A stretch of 38,639 nucleotides of DNA from a virus. The translations under genes and the position numbers were made by a program. Positions 23,882 through 32,452 of this stretch are shown piece after piece. Numbering within the stretch: position 1 is the first letter of the stretch; the number at the start of each line of letters is the position of its first letter. The notes below the pieces were generated by a model. That model was not told where the DNA came from and ran no database searches. It worked only from the letters and a program-made list of their open reading frames with translations. Location of the stretch: positions 1 to 38,639 of the IMG/VR virus record IMGVR_UViG_3300028233_000495. One strand, 5' to 3'.

Positions 23882-26056
23882 TTATTGAATTTTACCTAGT
23901 AGCTCTGGTCGAGCAGCCTCAATACTAACCTGATTAGTAAAATCAGCTGTGGGAATTAACATTAAATATGCACCATATACATTTGCCATGGCATTATAGC
24001 GCATACCCTCAAAAACGATACCACCACTAGTAACATTGATCGTACCTTGCTCACTTGCATTACCACTATAAGACCAACTATTTGATGTTAATAACTGTCT
24101 AGCTCCTGCTCTTATAGATAGTTGGGTTCTATAGGTACTGGTTGTATTTGTGCTAGTATATATAAAGGCATATCGGTATGTGCCATTAGGTAAGCTGACT
24201 ACTTTATTGTCAGATGAAACACTCACACCAGCTACACCATCTACTGCAATATCAACAACAGGATCTATCTCCCACGTACTCGCACTACCACCACCTAGTG
24301 AAGAGTTATCTGCATACTTAATAATAATAGAAGGTGCTACACTACTACTACTACTACTACTACTACCTACAGTAGCAGTGATCTGCTCTGCGCCTATAAT
24401 CTCATACTCTATATCACCTCCCACCACGGTATCAATTTTAAGTTTAAAACTTGATTGGTTTTTATTAATAGGTAAAAACTTAATTAACTCTATAACATCA
24501 CTCCCGGTAACGTTATTTAATTCACTAGTCTGGAAAAATGGTCGTAGTAAGGTTATATCATCTGGTAAAGTGGCGGTTAGAATAGAGGTACCGTTGACGG
24601 TAGTACCCTTACATCTAATATAAAGGCCACGTATCTTACTAGTATTAACACCTGGTCCTTGTAAGTCGTTGACTTGATATGTATATGTCCCGTTTACAGA
24701 TTGGCCAAACTGCGCAGTTTGGGTTATCGCTGTTGCGCCACTTGTACCAGTAATACCTACATACTCTTTATCAGCACTAATACCTGCCCCTACTTCATTC
24801 GACTCGACACGTACGTTGATTTGAATGTCACCATCAGCTTGCATAGCACCAACACCAGCAAACTCAACATTAAACACAAACCCTGTACTTGTTTTATCTA
24901 CTAGAACGGGATACCTCAAGGTATTATCAACATCCACGTTACCATTTGATACAGTCTCAAAAATGACGTTATAATTATTATTATCTAGAGGGGTATTAAA
25001 TGTACATACAAACGTATCATCATTTGTATCACCATCTTGTGTATCGTCAGCAACAGCTGTAAAATCACCTACGGTAGGTATGCTAGCATTAGTTTGACCG
25101 CCTACACGACCAATACTCATCTCACCATACTTCAATAGCGATGAACCACCACCGCCACCACCAGCACTACCAAAGCTACCGGAGTTTGTAAGATCGCGGA
25201 AAATATATTGCCAATCGTACTTGTAACTAACACCACCACCACTATCTCTAACATAGTGGGGCAATCCTGTGATTTGTCTACTATCCCAGTCAATAACAAT
25301 ACCTTCTAGGTGTGAAGTTCCTTCTGGTGTTCCTGTGGTACCTTCAGAGGAATTAAACATTATTACACCGTTCGATTCAGCACCGGTGCTTTCATACCAA
25401 TGACTTTGATGTGGATTACCACCATCCTTTTTAACAGATGATTGCTTTATTTTTTTATTTTCCCAGTCAATATATACGGTACCGTTAACACCGTCTTCTG
25501 CGTCAGACGGTACATTAGCTATGGCTGATGTATACTTAAGCTCTACAAACTTTACATCAGAGTCAAACGAGACCGGTAAAGAGCCGCGGTAAAAAGTATC
25601 TATATCACCACTCTCCATATAGCCCTTCGATACATCTCCATTTGATCTGAAGTTAAACATCTTAATATCGTCAAGCGATACTGTGGCTCTAACTATATCG
25701 TCAACATATGCCTTAATACTCGAAGATGTTGCTAAAGTAGATTCACTTGCCGTTAGCATTGTATTATCATTGATAACATCTTCACTTTCGATAATACCAC
25801 TAGAACTAATATTAACCCATTGCTCTGATGTTGTATCATCGTAATTAACGTTGAGTGATCCAGTTTCAGAGTTAAACCATAAGTCACCTTGATCAGAATT
25901 CAGCGGAGCCGCATCTTGAACTGTTACTTTAGTACCTTGCGAACTTACATTTGATGCAAGCCAAGTACCTTGAGATGCATTATATACCCACGCTTTTTGT
26001 GGTGTGGGTGAGTATACTTGATTATCGACTGGATTATCTGGAAAATTAAGAGGCAT
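23882..26056 (-). CDS. Tail fibre protein with N-terminal GDLWFN module
   Basis: 724 residues. It begins LNFPDNPVDNQVYSPTPQKAWVYN, the FP-x-x-P-x-x-G/N-x-x-W opening seen on marine T4-like fibres, followed by one GDLWFNSETGSLNVNYDD module (about 57-85). The middle has a Gly stretch (GGGGGG) and beta-rich domains; about 565-580 lies a run of eight serines encoded by AGT repeats, a flexible linker, and the last 150 residues are a beta sandwich (WEIDPVVDIAVDGVAGVSV, YRYAFIYTSTNTTSTYRTQLSIRAG) likely to be the tip. I cannot name the receptor. It shares its N-terminal module with the collar fibre just upstream, indicating gene duplication and divergence. A perfect late box lies 5 bases before its ATG. 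Confidence 0.85.
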   Translation of the reverse strand: MPLNFPDNPVDNQVYSPTPQKAWVYNASQGTWLASNVSSQGTKVTVQDAAPLNSDQGDLWFNSETGSLNVNYDDTTSEQWVNISSSGIIESEDVINDNTMLTASESTLATSSSIKAYVDDIVRATVSLDDIKMFNFRSNGDVSKGYMESGDIDTFYRGSLPVSFDSDVKFVELKYTSAIANVPSDAEDGVNGTVYIDWENKKIKQSSVKKDGGNPHQSHWYESTGAESNGVIMFNSSEGTTGTPEGTSHLEGIVIDWDSRQITGLPHYVRDSGGGVSYKYDWQYIFRDLTNSGSFGSAGGGGGGSSLLKYGEMSIGRVGGQTNASIPTVGDFTAVADDTQDGDTNDDTFVCTFNTPLDNNNYNVIFETVSNGNVDVDNTLRYPVLVDKTSTGFVFNVEFAGVGAMQADGDIQINVRVESNEVGAGISADKEYVGITGTSGATAITQTAQFGQSVNGTYTYQVNDLQGPGVNTSKIRGLYIRCKGTTVNGTSILTATLPDDITLLRPFFQTSELNNVTGSDVIELIKFLPINKNQSSFKLKIDTVVGGDIEYEIIGAEQITATVGSSSSSSSSVAPSIIIKYADNSSLGGGSASTWEIDPVVDIAVDGVAGVSVSSDNKVVSLPNGTYRYAFIYTSTNTTSTYRTQLSIRAGARQLLTSNSWSYSGNASEQGTINVTSGGIVFEGMRYNAMANVYGAYLMLIPTADFTNQVSIEAARPELLGKIQ
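24341..24364. repeat. Triplet microsatellite (ACT)8
   Basis: Eight ACT units on the + strand, AGT on the coding (-) strand, encoding eight consecutive serines in the fibre protein. Unit-number change keeps the frame and alters only linker length. Confidence 0.85.
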
Positions 26057-26061
26057 AATAT

Positions 26062-26069
26062 TATTTATA
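26062..26069 (-). promoter_or_regulatory. Late promoter box TATAAATA
   Basis: Exact TATAAATA on the - strand with the 5-base spacer ATATT before the ATG at 26056; no room for a ribosome site between box and gene. Confidence 0.75.
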
Positions 26070-26107
26070 CAATATTTTTGGTTTATCTGCTTAAACTTTT
26101 ATAGTAA

Positions 26108-27046
26108 TTATGAAGTCCGCTTCCACATGTAAACGACAATATAAGGTGGCATATTATTGTGTGGCTGATCACCTCCAGTAGCTTGTGCAGTACCGCCACG
26201 TCTGCTTCCAGCACTACCCCCTTCTGCGTGGTTACCCCCCTGTGCTGAACCAACGCTTCCAGCAGATACACCACCTGTATTTACTGCGTGAGTATGACTT
26301 GGCATTTCATCTTCCGTTAACACATGTGTCTTTGTACCACCAGTTTCCTCGCTACTGTCAAAATCACCATCGGTTGAATCAAATCCTATAGGCATTCTGC
26401 CGCTTCCAAATTCCACCCATTCTCCAAACCCGAGCAAAATCTTTGGTGAAGTGCTGTCTGAAGCATTCATATATATTGAACCAACAGGGTAAGCTGCTTG
26501 TATTGAAATTTCAGTTGTAGTTATTGTCTGACCTGAACCACCGATATCAATCCATGTATTATCGTAAAATACACTTGTAACACCTGTTTCTGTATCAAAC
26601 CATAAGGTACCTATAACCGGACTTTGTGGAGCACTATTAGATACTACTATAGGACCACTACCATCACCGCCTCCCATGTCAATCCAAAACTGATCGTAAA
26701 AAACTGATGTAATACCCGTTGAAGAGTTAAACCAAAGATCACCAGTACTGGAATTAACAGGAGCTACATCAGCAACAGTTACTAAACCGTCATTACTACC
26801 ACCTGATGAATCACTCGATACATCAACCCATTGAGCAGAAGTATTATCATCATAATATACAAATAGTGAGCCTATTTCTGTGTTAAACCATAAGTCACCC
26901 TCATACTTTTCGACTGGTGGAGTTGGTTGTGTGGTAATAGATACACGACCACCTGCACCTGCTATAGATTGCCAGCTTGAACCGCTCCATTGCCATGTTT
27001 CAAAAATATCACCAACGTCTGGATTATCAGGAAAATCTTTTACCAT
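26108..27046 (-). CDS. Short tail fibre with three GDLWFN-type modules and a tail-collar tip
   Basis: 312 residues from the ATG at 27046, which lies 5 bases after a perfect late box and reads MVKDFPDNPDVGDIF; a start 12 codons earlier would lie upstream of the box and is rejected. Three modules follow at about 50-180: GDLWFNTEIGSLFVYYDD, GDLWFNSSTGITSVFYD and GTLWFDTETGVTSVFYD, each ending in W[VI]D[VMI]. The C-terminal 120 residues are a phage tail-collar type domain: AAYPVGSIYMN, FGEWVEFGSGRMPIGF, LTEDEMPSHTHAVNTGG and PPYIVVYMWKR. By family knowledge the HTH-rich loop region forms the trimeric, metal-binding head of short fibres like T4 gp12, which bind the receptor irreversibly. The modules look duplicated in tandem. 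Confidence 0.88.
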   Translation of the reverse strand: MVKDFPDNPDVGDIFETWQWSGSSWQSIAGAGGRVSITTQPTPPVEKYEGDLWFNTEIGSLFVYYDDNTSAQWVDVSSDSSGGSNDGLVTVADVAPVNSSTGDLWFNSSTGITSVFYDQFWIDMGGGDGSGPIVVSNSAPQSPVIGTLWFDTETGVTSVFYDNTWIDIGGSGQTITTTEISIQAAYPVGSIYMNASDSTSPKILLGFGEWVEFGSGRMPIGFDSTDGDFDSSEETGGTKTHVLTEDEMPSHTHAVNTGGVSAGSVGSAQGGNHAEGGSAGSRRGGTAQATGGDQPHNNMPPYIVVYMWKRTS

Positions 27047-27051
27047 ACATA

Positions 27052-27059
27052 TATTTATA
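27052..27059 (-). promoter_or_regulatory. Late promoter box TATAAATA
   Basis: Exact TATAAATA on the - strand, 5 bases (TATGT) before the ATG at 27046. It fixes the start of that gene. Confidence 0.75.
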
Positions 27060-27106
27060 CTATTAGCATAATAAACTAGCAATATAAGGCTATCTTACTA
27101 GATATA

Positions 27107-30100
27107 TTAGGTCCATTCGAACATTACTATACCATCAGATGTGGGTGTTGTATTGTCCTCATCGCCAAGCGCTCCAGCACCTGGTGCAGGCCAAGATCCC
27201 CAGAAACTAGCTGGTCCGACTGACTCTTCATCACCACCGTTCGTATCTACACCGGCTCCACCTTTAATGATAAAGCTGTTTTGATCAACCACTTGATTAC
27301 CACCAACGGTGTAAGTGGTATTAAGAGTTCCTGTGTTTATTGCATTGCTAGCATTGTATGCAACGCCACCTATTGCTCCTTCTGACTTAACTAGTAAAGT
27401 TCCGCTATATGTTATCTGTGACTTTTTACCACTAGTCAAAAAGGATCCAGCCGGAATACCTGCACCTACTGTTAAATCAATTACAGTGCCTATGGGTAAA
27501 TTTAAATAACCTATAATAGTAGCTGCGTTAGAACCGGTATAGATGCCACCTGTACTACCACTACCAGTTACGTAAAACTTTGTATACTGCTTCTTTGTTG
27601 TGAAGGTATACGTACCAGCAGTATCAAACACTTCTATGCCAGGTGGTACAGCTGCAACTTCTTGTACTACGCCTAACTCTACGTCACCTAATAAGGGGTT
27701 AAACTCAGCACCTGATGTTATAGGTTGACCGTCTACTGTTGCTGTAATTGGAAAATTAACAGTAAGTTTTGGGTCAAGGAGTTCATCCTTTACAGCTTTA
27801 ATAATAAATAACGCACCTTCAGCACTAAGAGAGCTTGAAACAGTGTTACCGGAACCTGTTGAAACGTCACTAAATGTACCTAGTTTAGTAGCACTACCGT
27901 AACAAATGGCTGTATCTTGGCTATCAGTACCTATACGACCTTCACTCTCAAGTATATTATTTGCTGTTAGCTGCGTCCAGACACCACCTTGACTAGGATC
28001 AGCCGGTGCAGTACTAGAATCAGAAATAGTGTAAAAAGCGCGTGAGTCTTTATGTGCAAAATATAGATATTTACCATCTGGTACAGTATACTTCTTAGCT
28101 ATATGTGACCTAACATCTTCATCTAAATTAACACCGTCGTACGCGTTATTTTCTTGCCAAGAAAGCTCTACTAACCAGGTACCCGCCGGTATAGGATTAG
28201 TAGTACCCCATGCACCGTTTGCTACACGTGGCGAGGTACCGACATACATTATATCTTGGACATTGGCTATCTCTGACTTAGTAGTTGTAGCGTGTTGCAC
28301 TGCAGTGAGGTTGAAGTATGCAGGAAATCTACCATTAGCATCTTCAGGTGAGTTTGTACAGTAAACAATAATTTTTGTTGGATCACCATCAACGTTATCT
28401 TTATACACGTAACACATGCATTGATCGATAGCGCCACCATAATTTGTACCTGTATTATAACTATGCCTTGCGTATGATGCTTGTAAAGTTATAGGTCCCC
28501 CACTTGGGTCGAACTTACCATCTGAAGCTAATACTTGAAAATCAGCTCCTGGGTTATTACCTACGTCTAAATCGTTCGGGTTATTTAGGTCAACGTACTG
28601 GTAACCAGTGGTTGCAGAGGTAGTACCCATCTCTTCGGCTGTCGCTTGCCTACCTTGCGCTACACTAACGCTTAACTGCGCAAGAGTATCGGAGCTACTT
28701 ACTATACCATTGTTCTTTATAAGTAAGAAATCTACATATGTATCATCCGGTAAGTTACCATTTTCCGATGATTGAATAAAGAATGTTACTTGTGTATCTG
28801 TATAGCTTACTATCTGAATCCAGGAATTGTAAGCTGTGGTAAGCTTGTCACCTCTTAAAATACCGCTAACGTGATCAGGCTTACCTCCCGTCCATGTTGG
28901 TGGTAAATCTACTGTATACTTACCCTCTACACTATACTTTCCAACGGTAAACGAATCTGTTAACGTACCTGATTCTGATACATTGTTACTTGGTCCCTGT
29001 ACTACAACTCTAATATATTTACCTGTAAAACTGGGTGCTGTATAACCAGTAGTACTAGTACCTGCTTTTACCCAACCACCGTTACCAAGTACAACGTCTA
29101 GCTTTGTATCTCGTATATTTTGTACTTGTGCACCATAAACAGAACCACTATTATCTAAAATAATATCACTAACTAGAGTAGCACCCTCTCCTGACGCTGT
29201 ATCCGCGACAAACACATCAACAGATAAAGATGTACTATTTAAGTTGTGTTCAATCTCAATAGTATTGCTATTACCAACGGTAACGTTATTAGTACCTGAA
29301 CTAATCCAACCTGTATCATATGTTTTACCACTTATATTTGTACCTTCAGCAACGCCAGAGAAAGTTGCACCTCCAGCAGGTCCTCGTAGCTCAGCTACAT
29401 TCATAGATGTTATTCCAGTTAAGGCCCTACCGCCATCTCTATTATTAAAGAAGGTATATTTCTCACCAGGTGGTACAATAGTAAATCCTGAACCCAGTAC
29501 ACCTCCCCCAGAATTTGTCGCATGAGCTAACCTGATAAAGGTATTAGCAGAAGGGTTAGTAGTGTTAACATCTCCAAAGACTACTTCTAATACAGCTGCA
29601 TCTTGACTGTTCCTGTATATACTCGCCGTTACACCTAAATAATAGCCAGTATCGTTGATATAAGTTTTACCTACACTATTAAATGTATTTGCTGTTAAAT
29701 CTACCTGACCAAATTCTCTAGGCACGTTTTGCCAAACAGTACCAAAACTCACACCAGAAGTACCTTCACTACCAATGTCATAGACAGTTGAGCCACCTGG
29801 TGAGTCATCAACACCGTAAAGTGCTTTATTAAGATAGTTAGGTAGTTTAAAGTAATCTGCGTTACTTGCAGCGCCGTATGAATCACCTAGAACACCTGAA
29901 AGATCGGGATAATCTGCCTTTAAAACTTCACTACCGTCACATAACAACCAGCCTGTTGGTAGGTTAGTATTTGAGGTAAAGGGCATTATACTACCAACCG
30001 GAACTGGTCCGTTTTGTGTATTATATAAGAAACTAGTAGATGCTTCAGAAAAGGCCCATTTTAAATTTCCTGTACCGTCGGTTTGTAAGTATTGACCAAC

Positions 30101-30643
30101 TTGACCCCTACCATCTGGAAACTTAACCTGTTGAGATACTTTATTACCAAGTTGTAATTGTTGTGGTAACTTAAGATAGTTGCTATTGCAAGTTGAGACT
30201 TGGTTTGTTTTAACACCATTACAATCAACAGCAACACGTAAGTTACCATCTAACACTAACCCGTCACCTAATGCCGTTGGTTCAACATCACCTGCATCAA
30301 CAACAGTTCTAAAATCACCAGCATCGGTACTAGTACTAATTCTATCCCACTCGCCATTACCTTTACTTGCGTATAGCGCCTTTCTATCTATATCGTACGC
30401 TAAGTCACCTGAAGTAGCTTCAGTTATTGTAAGAAAGTCAGATGTACTATAACTACCTAAAAACTTATTACCAGTTATAATACCACCAGCGTCACTACCG
30501 TTACCAATATATAGACGTTCAGTATCTGTTGCGTATCCTAACTCACCTTCAGATAGTATAATTTGCTTTCTATCCGCATCAGTTCCACGTCTAACGAGGA
30601 GCTTGAGTAGAGTATTTTCTAGTATTTCGATTTTTTTTGCCAT
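27107..30643 (-). CDS. Long tail fibre: Mtd_N-type N terminus, internal collar domain, Gly-rich tip
   Basis: 1178 residues. The N terminus LKLLVRRGTDADRKQIIL..EGELGYATDTERLYIGNGSDAGG is the module named after the Bordetella phage major tropism determinant (Mtd_N), a trimeric attachment domain. At about 213-270 lies a tail-collar domain (VPVGSIMPF, PTGWLLCDGSEV, YPDLSGVLGDSYG, YFKLPNYLNKALYG). The middle 700 residues are beta-rich. The tip (about 1030-1178) opens DTAGTYTFTTKKQYTKFYVTGSGS and is glycine-rich, ending PAPGAGALGDED then SDGIVMFEW, like the Gly-rich receptor tips of other phage fibres. By inference it is a major receptor-binding fibre. The late box in front is poor (CATAAAAA, 11 bases upstream), so it may rely on read-through from 31728. 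Confidence 0.87.
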   Translation of the reverse strand: MAKKIEILENTLLKLLVRRGTDADRKQIILSEGELGYATDTERLYIGNGSDAGGIITGNKFLGSYSTSDFLTITEATSGDLAYDIDRKALYASKGNGEWDRISTSTDAGDFRTVVDAGDVEPTALGDGLVLDGNLRVAVDCNGVKTNQVSTCNSNYLKLPQQLQLGNKVSQQVKFPDGRGQVGQYLQTDGTGNLKWAFSEASTSFLYNTQNGPVPVGSIMPFTSNTNLPTGWLLCDGSEVLKADYPDLSGVLGDSYGAASNADYFKLPNYLNKALYGVDDSPGGSTVYDIGSEGTSGVSFGTVWQNVPREFGQVDLTANTFNSVGKTYINDTGYYLGVTASIYRNSQDAAVLEVVFGDVNTTNPSANTFIRLAHATNSGGGVLGSGFTIVPPGEKYTFFNNRDGGRALTGITSMNVAELRGPAGGATFSGVAEGTNISGKTYDTGWISSGTNNVTVGNSNTIEIEHNLNSTSLSVDVFVADTASGEGATLVSDIILDNSGSVYGAQVQNIRDTKLDVVLGNGGWVKAGTSTTGYTAPSFTGKYIRVVVQGPSNNVSESGTLTDSFTVGKYSVEGKYTVDLPPTWTGGKPDHVSGILRGDKLTTAYNSWIQIVSYTDTQVTFFIQSSENGNLPDDTYVDFLLIKNNGIVSSSDTLAQLSVSVAQGRQATAEEMGTTSATTGYQYVDLNNPNDLDVGNNPGADFQVLASDGKFDPSGGPITLQASYARHSYNTGTNYGGAIDQCMCYVYKDNVDGDPTKIIVYCTNSPEDANGRFPAYFNLTAVQHATTTKSEIANVQDIMYVGTSPRVANGAWGTTNPIPAGTWLVELSWQENNAYDGVNLDEDVRSHIAKKYTVPDGKYLYFAHKDSRAFYTISDSSTAPADPSQGGVWTQLTANNILESEGRIGTDSQDTAICYGSATKLGTFSDVSTGSGNTVSSSLSAEGALFIIKAVKDELLDPKLTVNFPITATVDGQPITSGAEFNPLLGDVELGVVQEVAAVPPGIEVFDTAGTYTFTTKKQYTKFYVTGSGSTGGIYTGSNAATIIGYLNLPIGTVIDLTVGAGIPAGSFLTSGKKSQITYSGTLLVKSEGAIGGVAYNASNAINTGTLNTTYTVGGNQVVDQNSFIIKGGAGVDTNGGDEESVGPASFWGSWPAPGAGALGDEDNTTPTSDGIVMFEWT

Positions 30644-30657
30644 GACTTAGTATGTTT

Positions 30658-31728
30658 TTATGGTTTAAATATAGGAATTGCAACAGTTCCGGTTGACCCA
30701 CCAACATCAACCTGAATAAATCCAGCAGATGTTAGGCTAATAGTTTCAGTTCCATTATAAACGTCTATGATAGACTGACTTGTATACGCTGTTTGATTAA
30801 TATCACCGTTAAACACGCTTAGAGGTGATGACGTTGTTGATTCAGCGCAAAGCGGTGGTTGTAAACTTGAAGTACTTGAAAGGGCTCTACCGTACTGGTC
30901 AAACGCTAACTTGTCAAACGCAGATGCATTAACAGTTGAAACTGTAGCTAAACCAACTACACCTAACACTGTATCGAGTTCAAGCGTGCTATCAACAGTC
31001 TTAAAAGTAGTCTCAATCTGAGTACCGTCGTTATTAAAACCAATACCAGTACCAAATATAGTATCATCAATGGTATTAGCTTTAACTACATTTGGTGGTA
31101 GAGATACGAGGTCTAGACTACCATTAACAAAATCAAAGTTATCCGTTGTACGTATTTTAATACTTGTACCACTACCACCAATAAGCCCGTCACCACATAT
31201 GCTATCTTTTACATGTGTTTCATCAATACTATCTGTTTTAATTGATAGCTTGTTACTAACTAATTCAATTGTACTATCATCTACATTAAGAGATAACCCC
31301 GTTGTACTATCAAGCTTTAAACCGCTTGTATTATTAACAACACTACTACTAAATTTTGAAGCACGTATTCCACCGTCTACTAAGTCCAGCCGATTAGAAG
31401 TATTGTATTTAAAAATTGTAGGTGTAACTTCCGTACCAATAAATTTCCAGTCTGCTTCAACAGACGGTTCATTTGATGCCAGTTGATAAAGTTTGTTATT
31501 ATTATAGACAATATCACCACGTACCGCACTACCTATACTTGTTCTATTTTGATCTTTGGGGTAGGCTCTATTACCGATGACTGTACCACCAGTTGTTTGA
31601 CCGTCACCTATCCACAAACGCTTATAATCAGTACTATAACCGAGTTCACCTTGCTGTAGAACAACAAGTTTTCTCTGCTCATCTGGACCTCTTCTAATTT
31701 GAAGCTTTACAATGTCTATATCTGGCAT
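30658..31728 (-). CDS. Tail fibre protein with Mtd_N-type N terminus
   Basis: 356 residues. VKLQIRRGPDEQRKLVVLQQ..GELGYSTDYKRLWIGDGQTTGG matches the same Mtd_N-type attachment module as the longer fibre downstream (RRG, GELGYxTD, [IL][WY]IGxG in the same order). The rest has repeated short units of the form LDxxTGLSLNVDDSTIELVSNKLSIK, a beta-helical fibre shaft pattern, and ends in a short beta domain (ETISLTSAGFIQVDVGGS). Two fibres sharing one attachment module suggest they use the same socket, or arose by duplication. The ATG is only 2 bases from an ATTAAATA box, which makes that box doubtful as this gene's own promoter. Confidence 0.82.
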   Translation of the reverse strand: MPDIDIVKLQIRRGPDEQRKLVVLQQGELGYSTDYKRLWIGDGQTTGGTVIGNRAYPKDQNRTSIGSAVRGDIVYNNNKLYQLASNEPSVEADWKFIGTEVTPTIFKYNTSNRLDLVDGGIRASKFSSSVVNNTSGLKLDSTTGLSLNVDDSTIELVSNKLSIKTDSIDETHVKDSICGDGLIGGSGTSIKIRTTDNFDFVNGSLDLVSLPPNVVKANTIDDTIFGTGIGFNNDGTQIETTFKTVDSTLELDTVLGVVGLATVSTVNASAFDKLAFDQYGRALSSTSSLQPPLCAESTTSSPLSVFNGDINQTAYTSQSIIDVYNGTETISLTSAGFIQVDVGGSTGTVAIPIFKP

Positions 31729-31730
31729 AT

Positions 31731-31738
31731 TATTTAAT
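31731..31738 (-). promoter_or_regulatory. Possible late promoter box ATTAAATA
   Basis: ATTAAATA on the - strand overlaps the upstream stop codon, but ends 2 bases before the ATG at 31728, so a transcript beginning at the T4 distance would start inside the gene. Weak. Confidence 0.3.
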
Positions 31739-32400
31739 TAGTTTGTTCTTTTCCATATATACATACCCATATAAGGTGGGATGTTTGTATGTGACGAGCC
31801 ACCACCGGTTGCATTGGTATTTCGACCGTATGACGAGTAATCTTCTGGCCTTCCAGATTGATTTTGCTCTGTTAGAGCTCCACCACTTTGCTCGTACCGC
31901 ATCACGCCACCGTGTGTATGTGCCGGTATTTGCGATATGTCTAAAGTAACGTCGTATTCACCCTTACCAGTATCACCTTCTTCAATTGTCTCGGTTTCAC
32001 TTTTTTCATCAGTGCCTGTACCCACACCTGCAATAAACTTACCTTCAGCTACTCTTACCCATGTTGTATTGGCGCCGAGAAATCTATCGTCTGGATTAGC
32101 AGCATCTATAGAAATATAAACCGAACCAACAGGATAAACAAGATCGATTATTTCTTGTGACTTACTAAACCCGCCACCACTAATAGTATTACCTGTTATA
32201 GAATTACCGTTAATTGAACCTTCAACATTAAGGTTACCTGTAATTGTAATCCCACCATCTTCCTGACCTAGAGTAATCGCGGATTTATTACCGACACCAT
32301 CATAAATTTGAGCTTGACCAGAAGGTGGTAGCTCACCATTTGCATGAAGTACACCTTGATATGTCTCACTTATATTGCTGTTTGTTAGATTGGTTGGCAT
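31738..32400 (-). CDS. Tail-collar domain protein, short fibre/baseplate-associated
   Basis: 220 residues. The N-terminal third (TYQGVLHANGELPPSGQAQIYDG, then GNKSAITLG) is the type used by marine T4-like phages to begin short baseplate fibres. A short shaft of hexapeptide-like units follows (ITITGNLNVEGSINGNSITG). The tail-collar domain is VYPVGSVYISIDAANPDDRFL, WVRVAEGKFIAGVG, ISQIPAHTHGG and TNIPPYMGMYIWKR. It closely parallels the C terminus of the gene at 26108 (PPYxxxYxWKRT ending in both), so the two are paralogues. By family knowledge it contacts the host or closes the baseplate. Late box AATAAATA lies 10 bases upstream. Confidence 0.87.
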   Translation of the reverse strand: MPTNLTNSNISETYQGVLHANGELPPSGQAQIYDGVGNKSAITLGQEDGGITITGNLNVEGSINGNSITGNTISGGGFSKSQEIIDLVYPVGSVYISIDAANPDDRFLGANTTWVRVAEGKFIAGVGTGTDEKSETETIEEGDTGKGEYDVTLDISQIPAHTHGGVMRYEQSGGALTEQNQSGRPEDYSSYGRNTNATGGGSSHTNIPPYMGMYIWKRTN

Positions 32401-32410
32401 TGTATGATTA

Positions 32411-32418
32411 TATTTATT
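32411..32418 (-). promoter_or_regulatory. Late promoter box AATAAATA
   Basis: AATAAATA on the - strand, 10 bases before the ATG at 32400, in the 52-base gap after the DUF11 protein. Confidence 0.55.
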
Positions 32419-32452
32419 ACAAAGATGTAGTTTTCAATAAAAATAATAGCTA

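Noticed and set aside
24341-24364. Phase-variable on/off switch at the triplet repeat
   Set aside because: The unit is three bases, so slippage cannot break the frame. Only linker length would vary.
24150-24623. Long open frame on the + strand opposite the fibre gene
   Set aside because: It lies fully inside a well-supported - strand fibre gene, has no promoter box or ribosome site, and its product is low-complexity (poly-Leu from the triplet repeat). The same holds for the frames opposite 31070-31486 and 12074-12361.
27107-31728. Diversity-generating retroelement suggested by the Mtd_N modules
   Set aside because: No reverse transcriptase and no adenine-variable template repeat pair was seen in the window. 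It remains only a prompt to look elsewhere in the genome.
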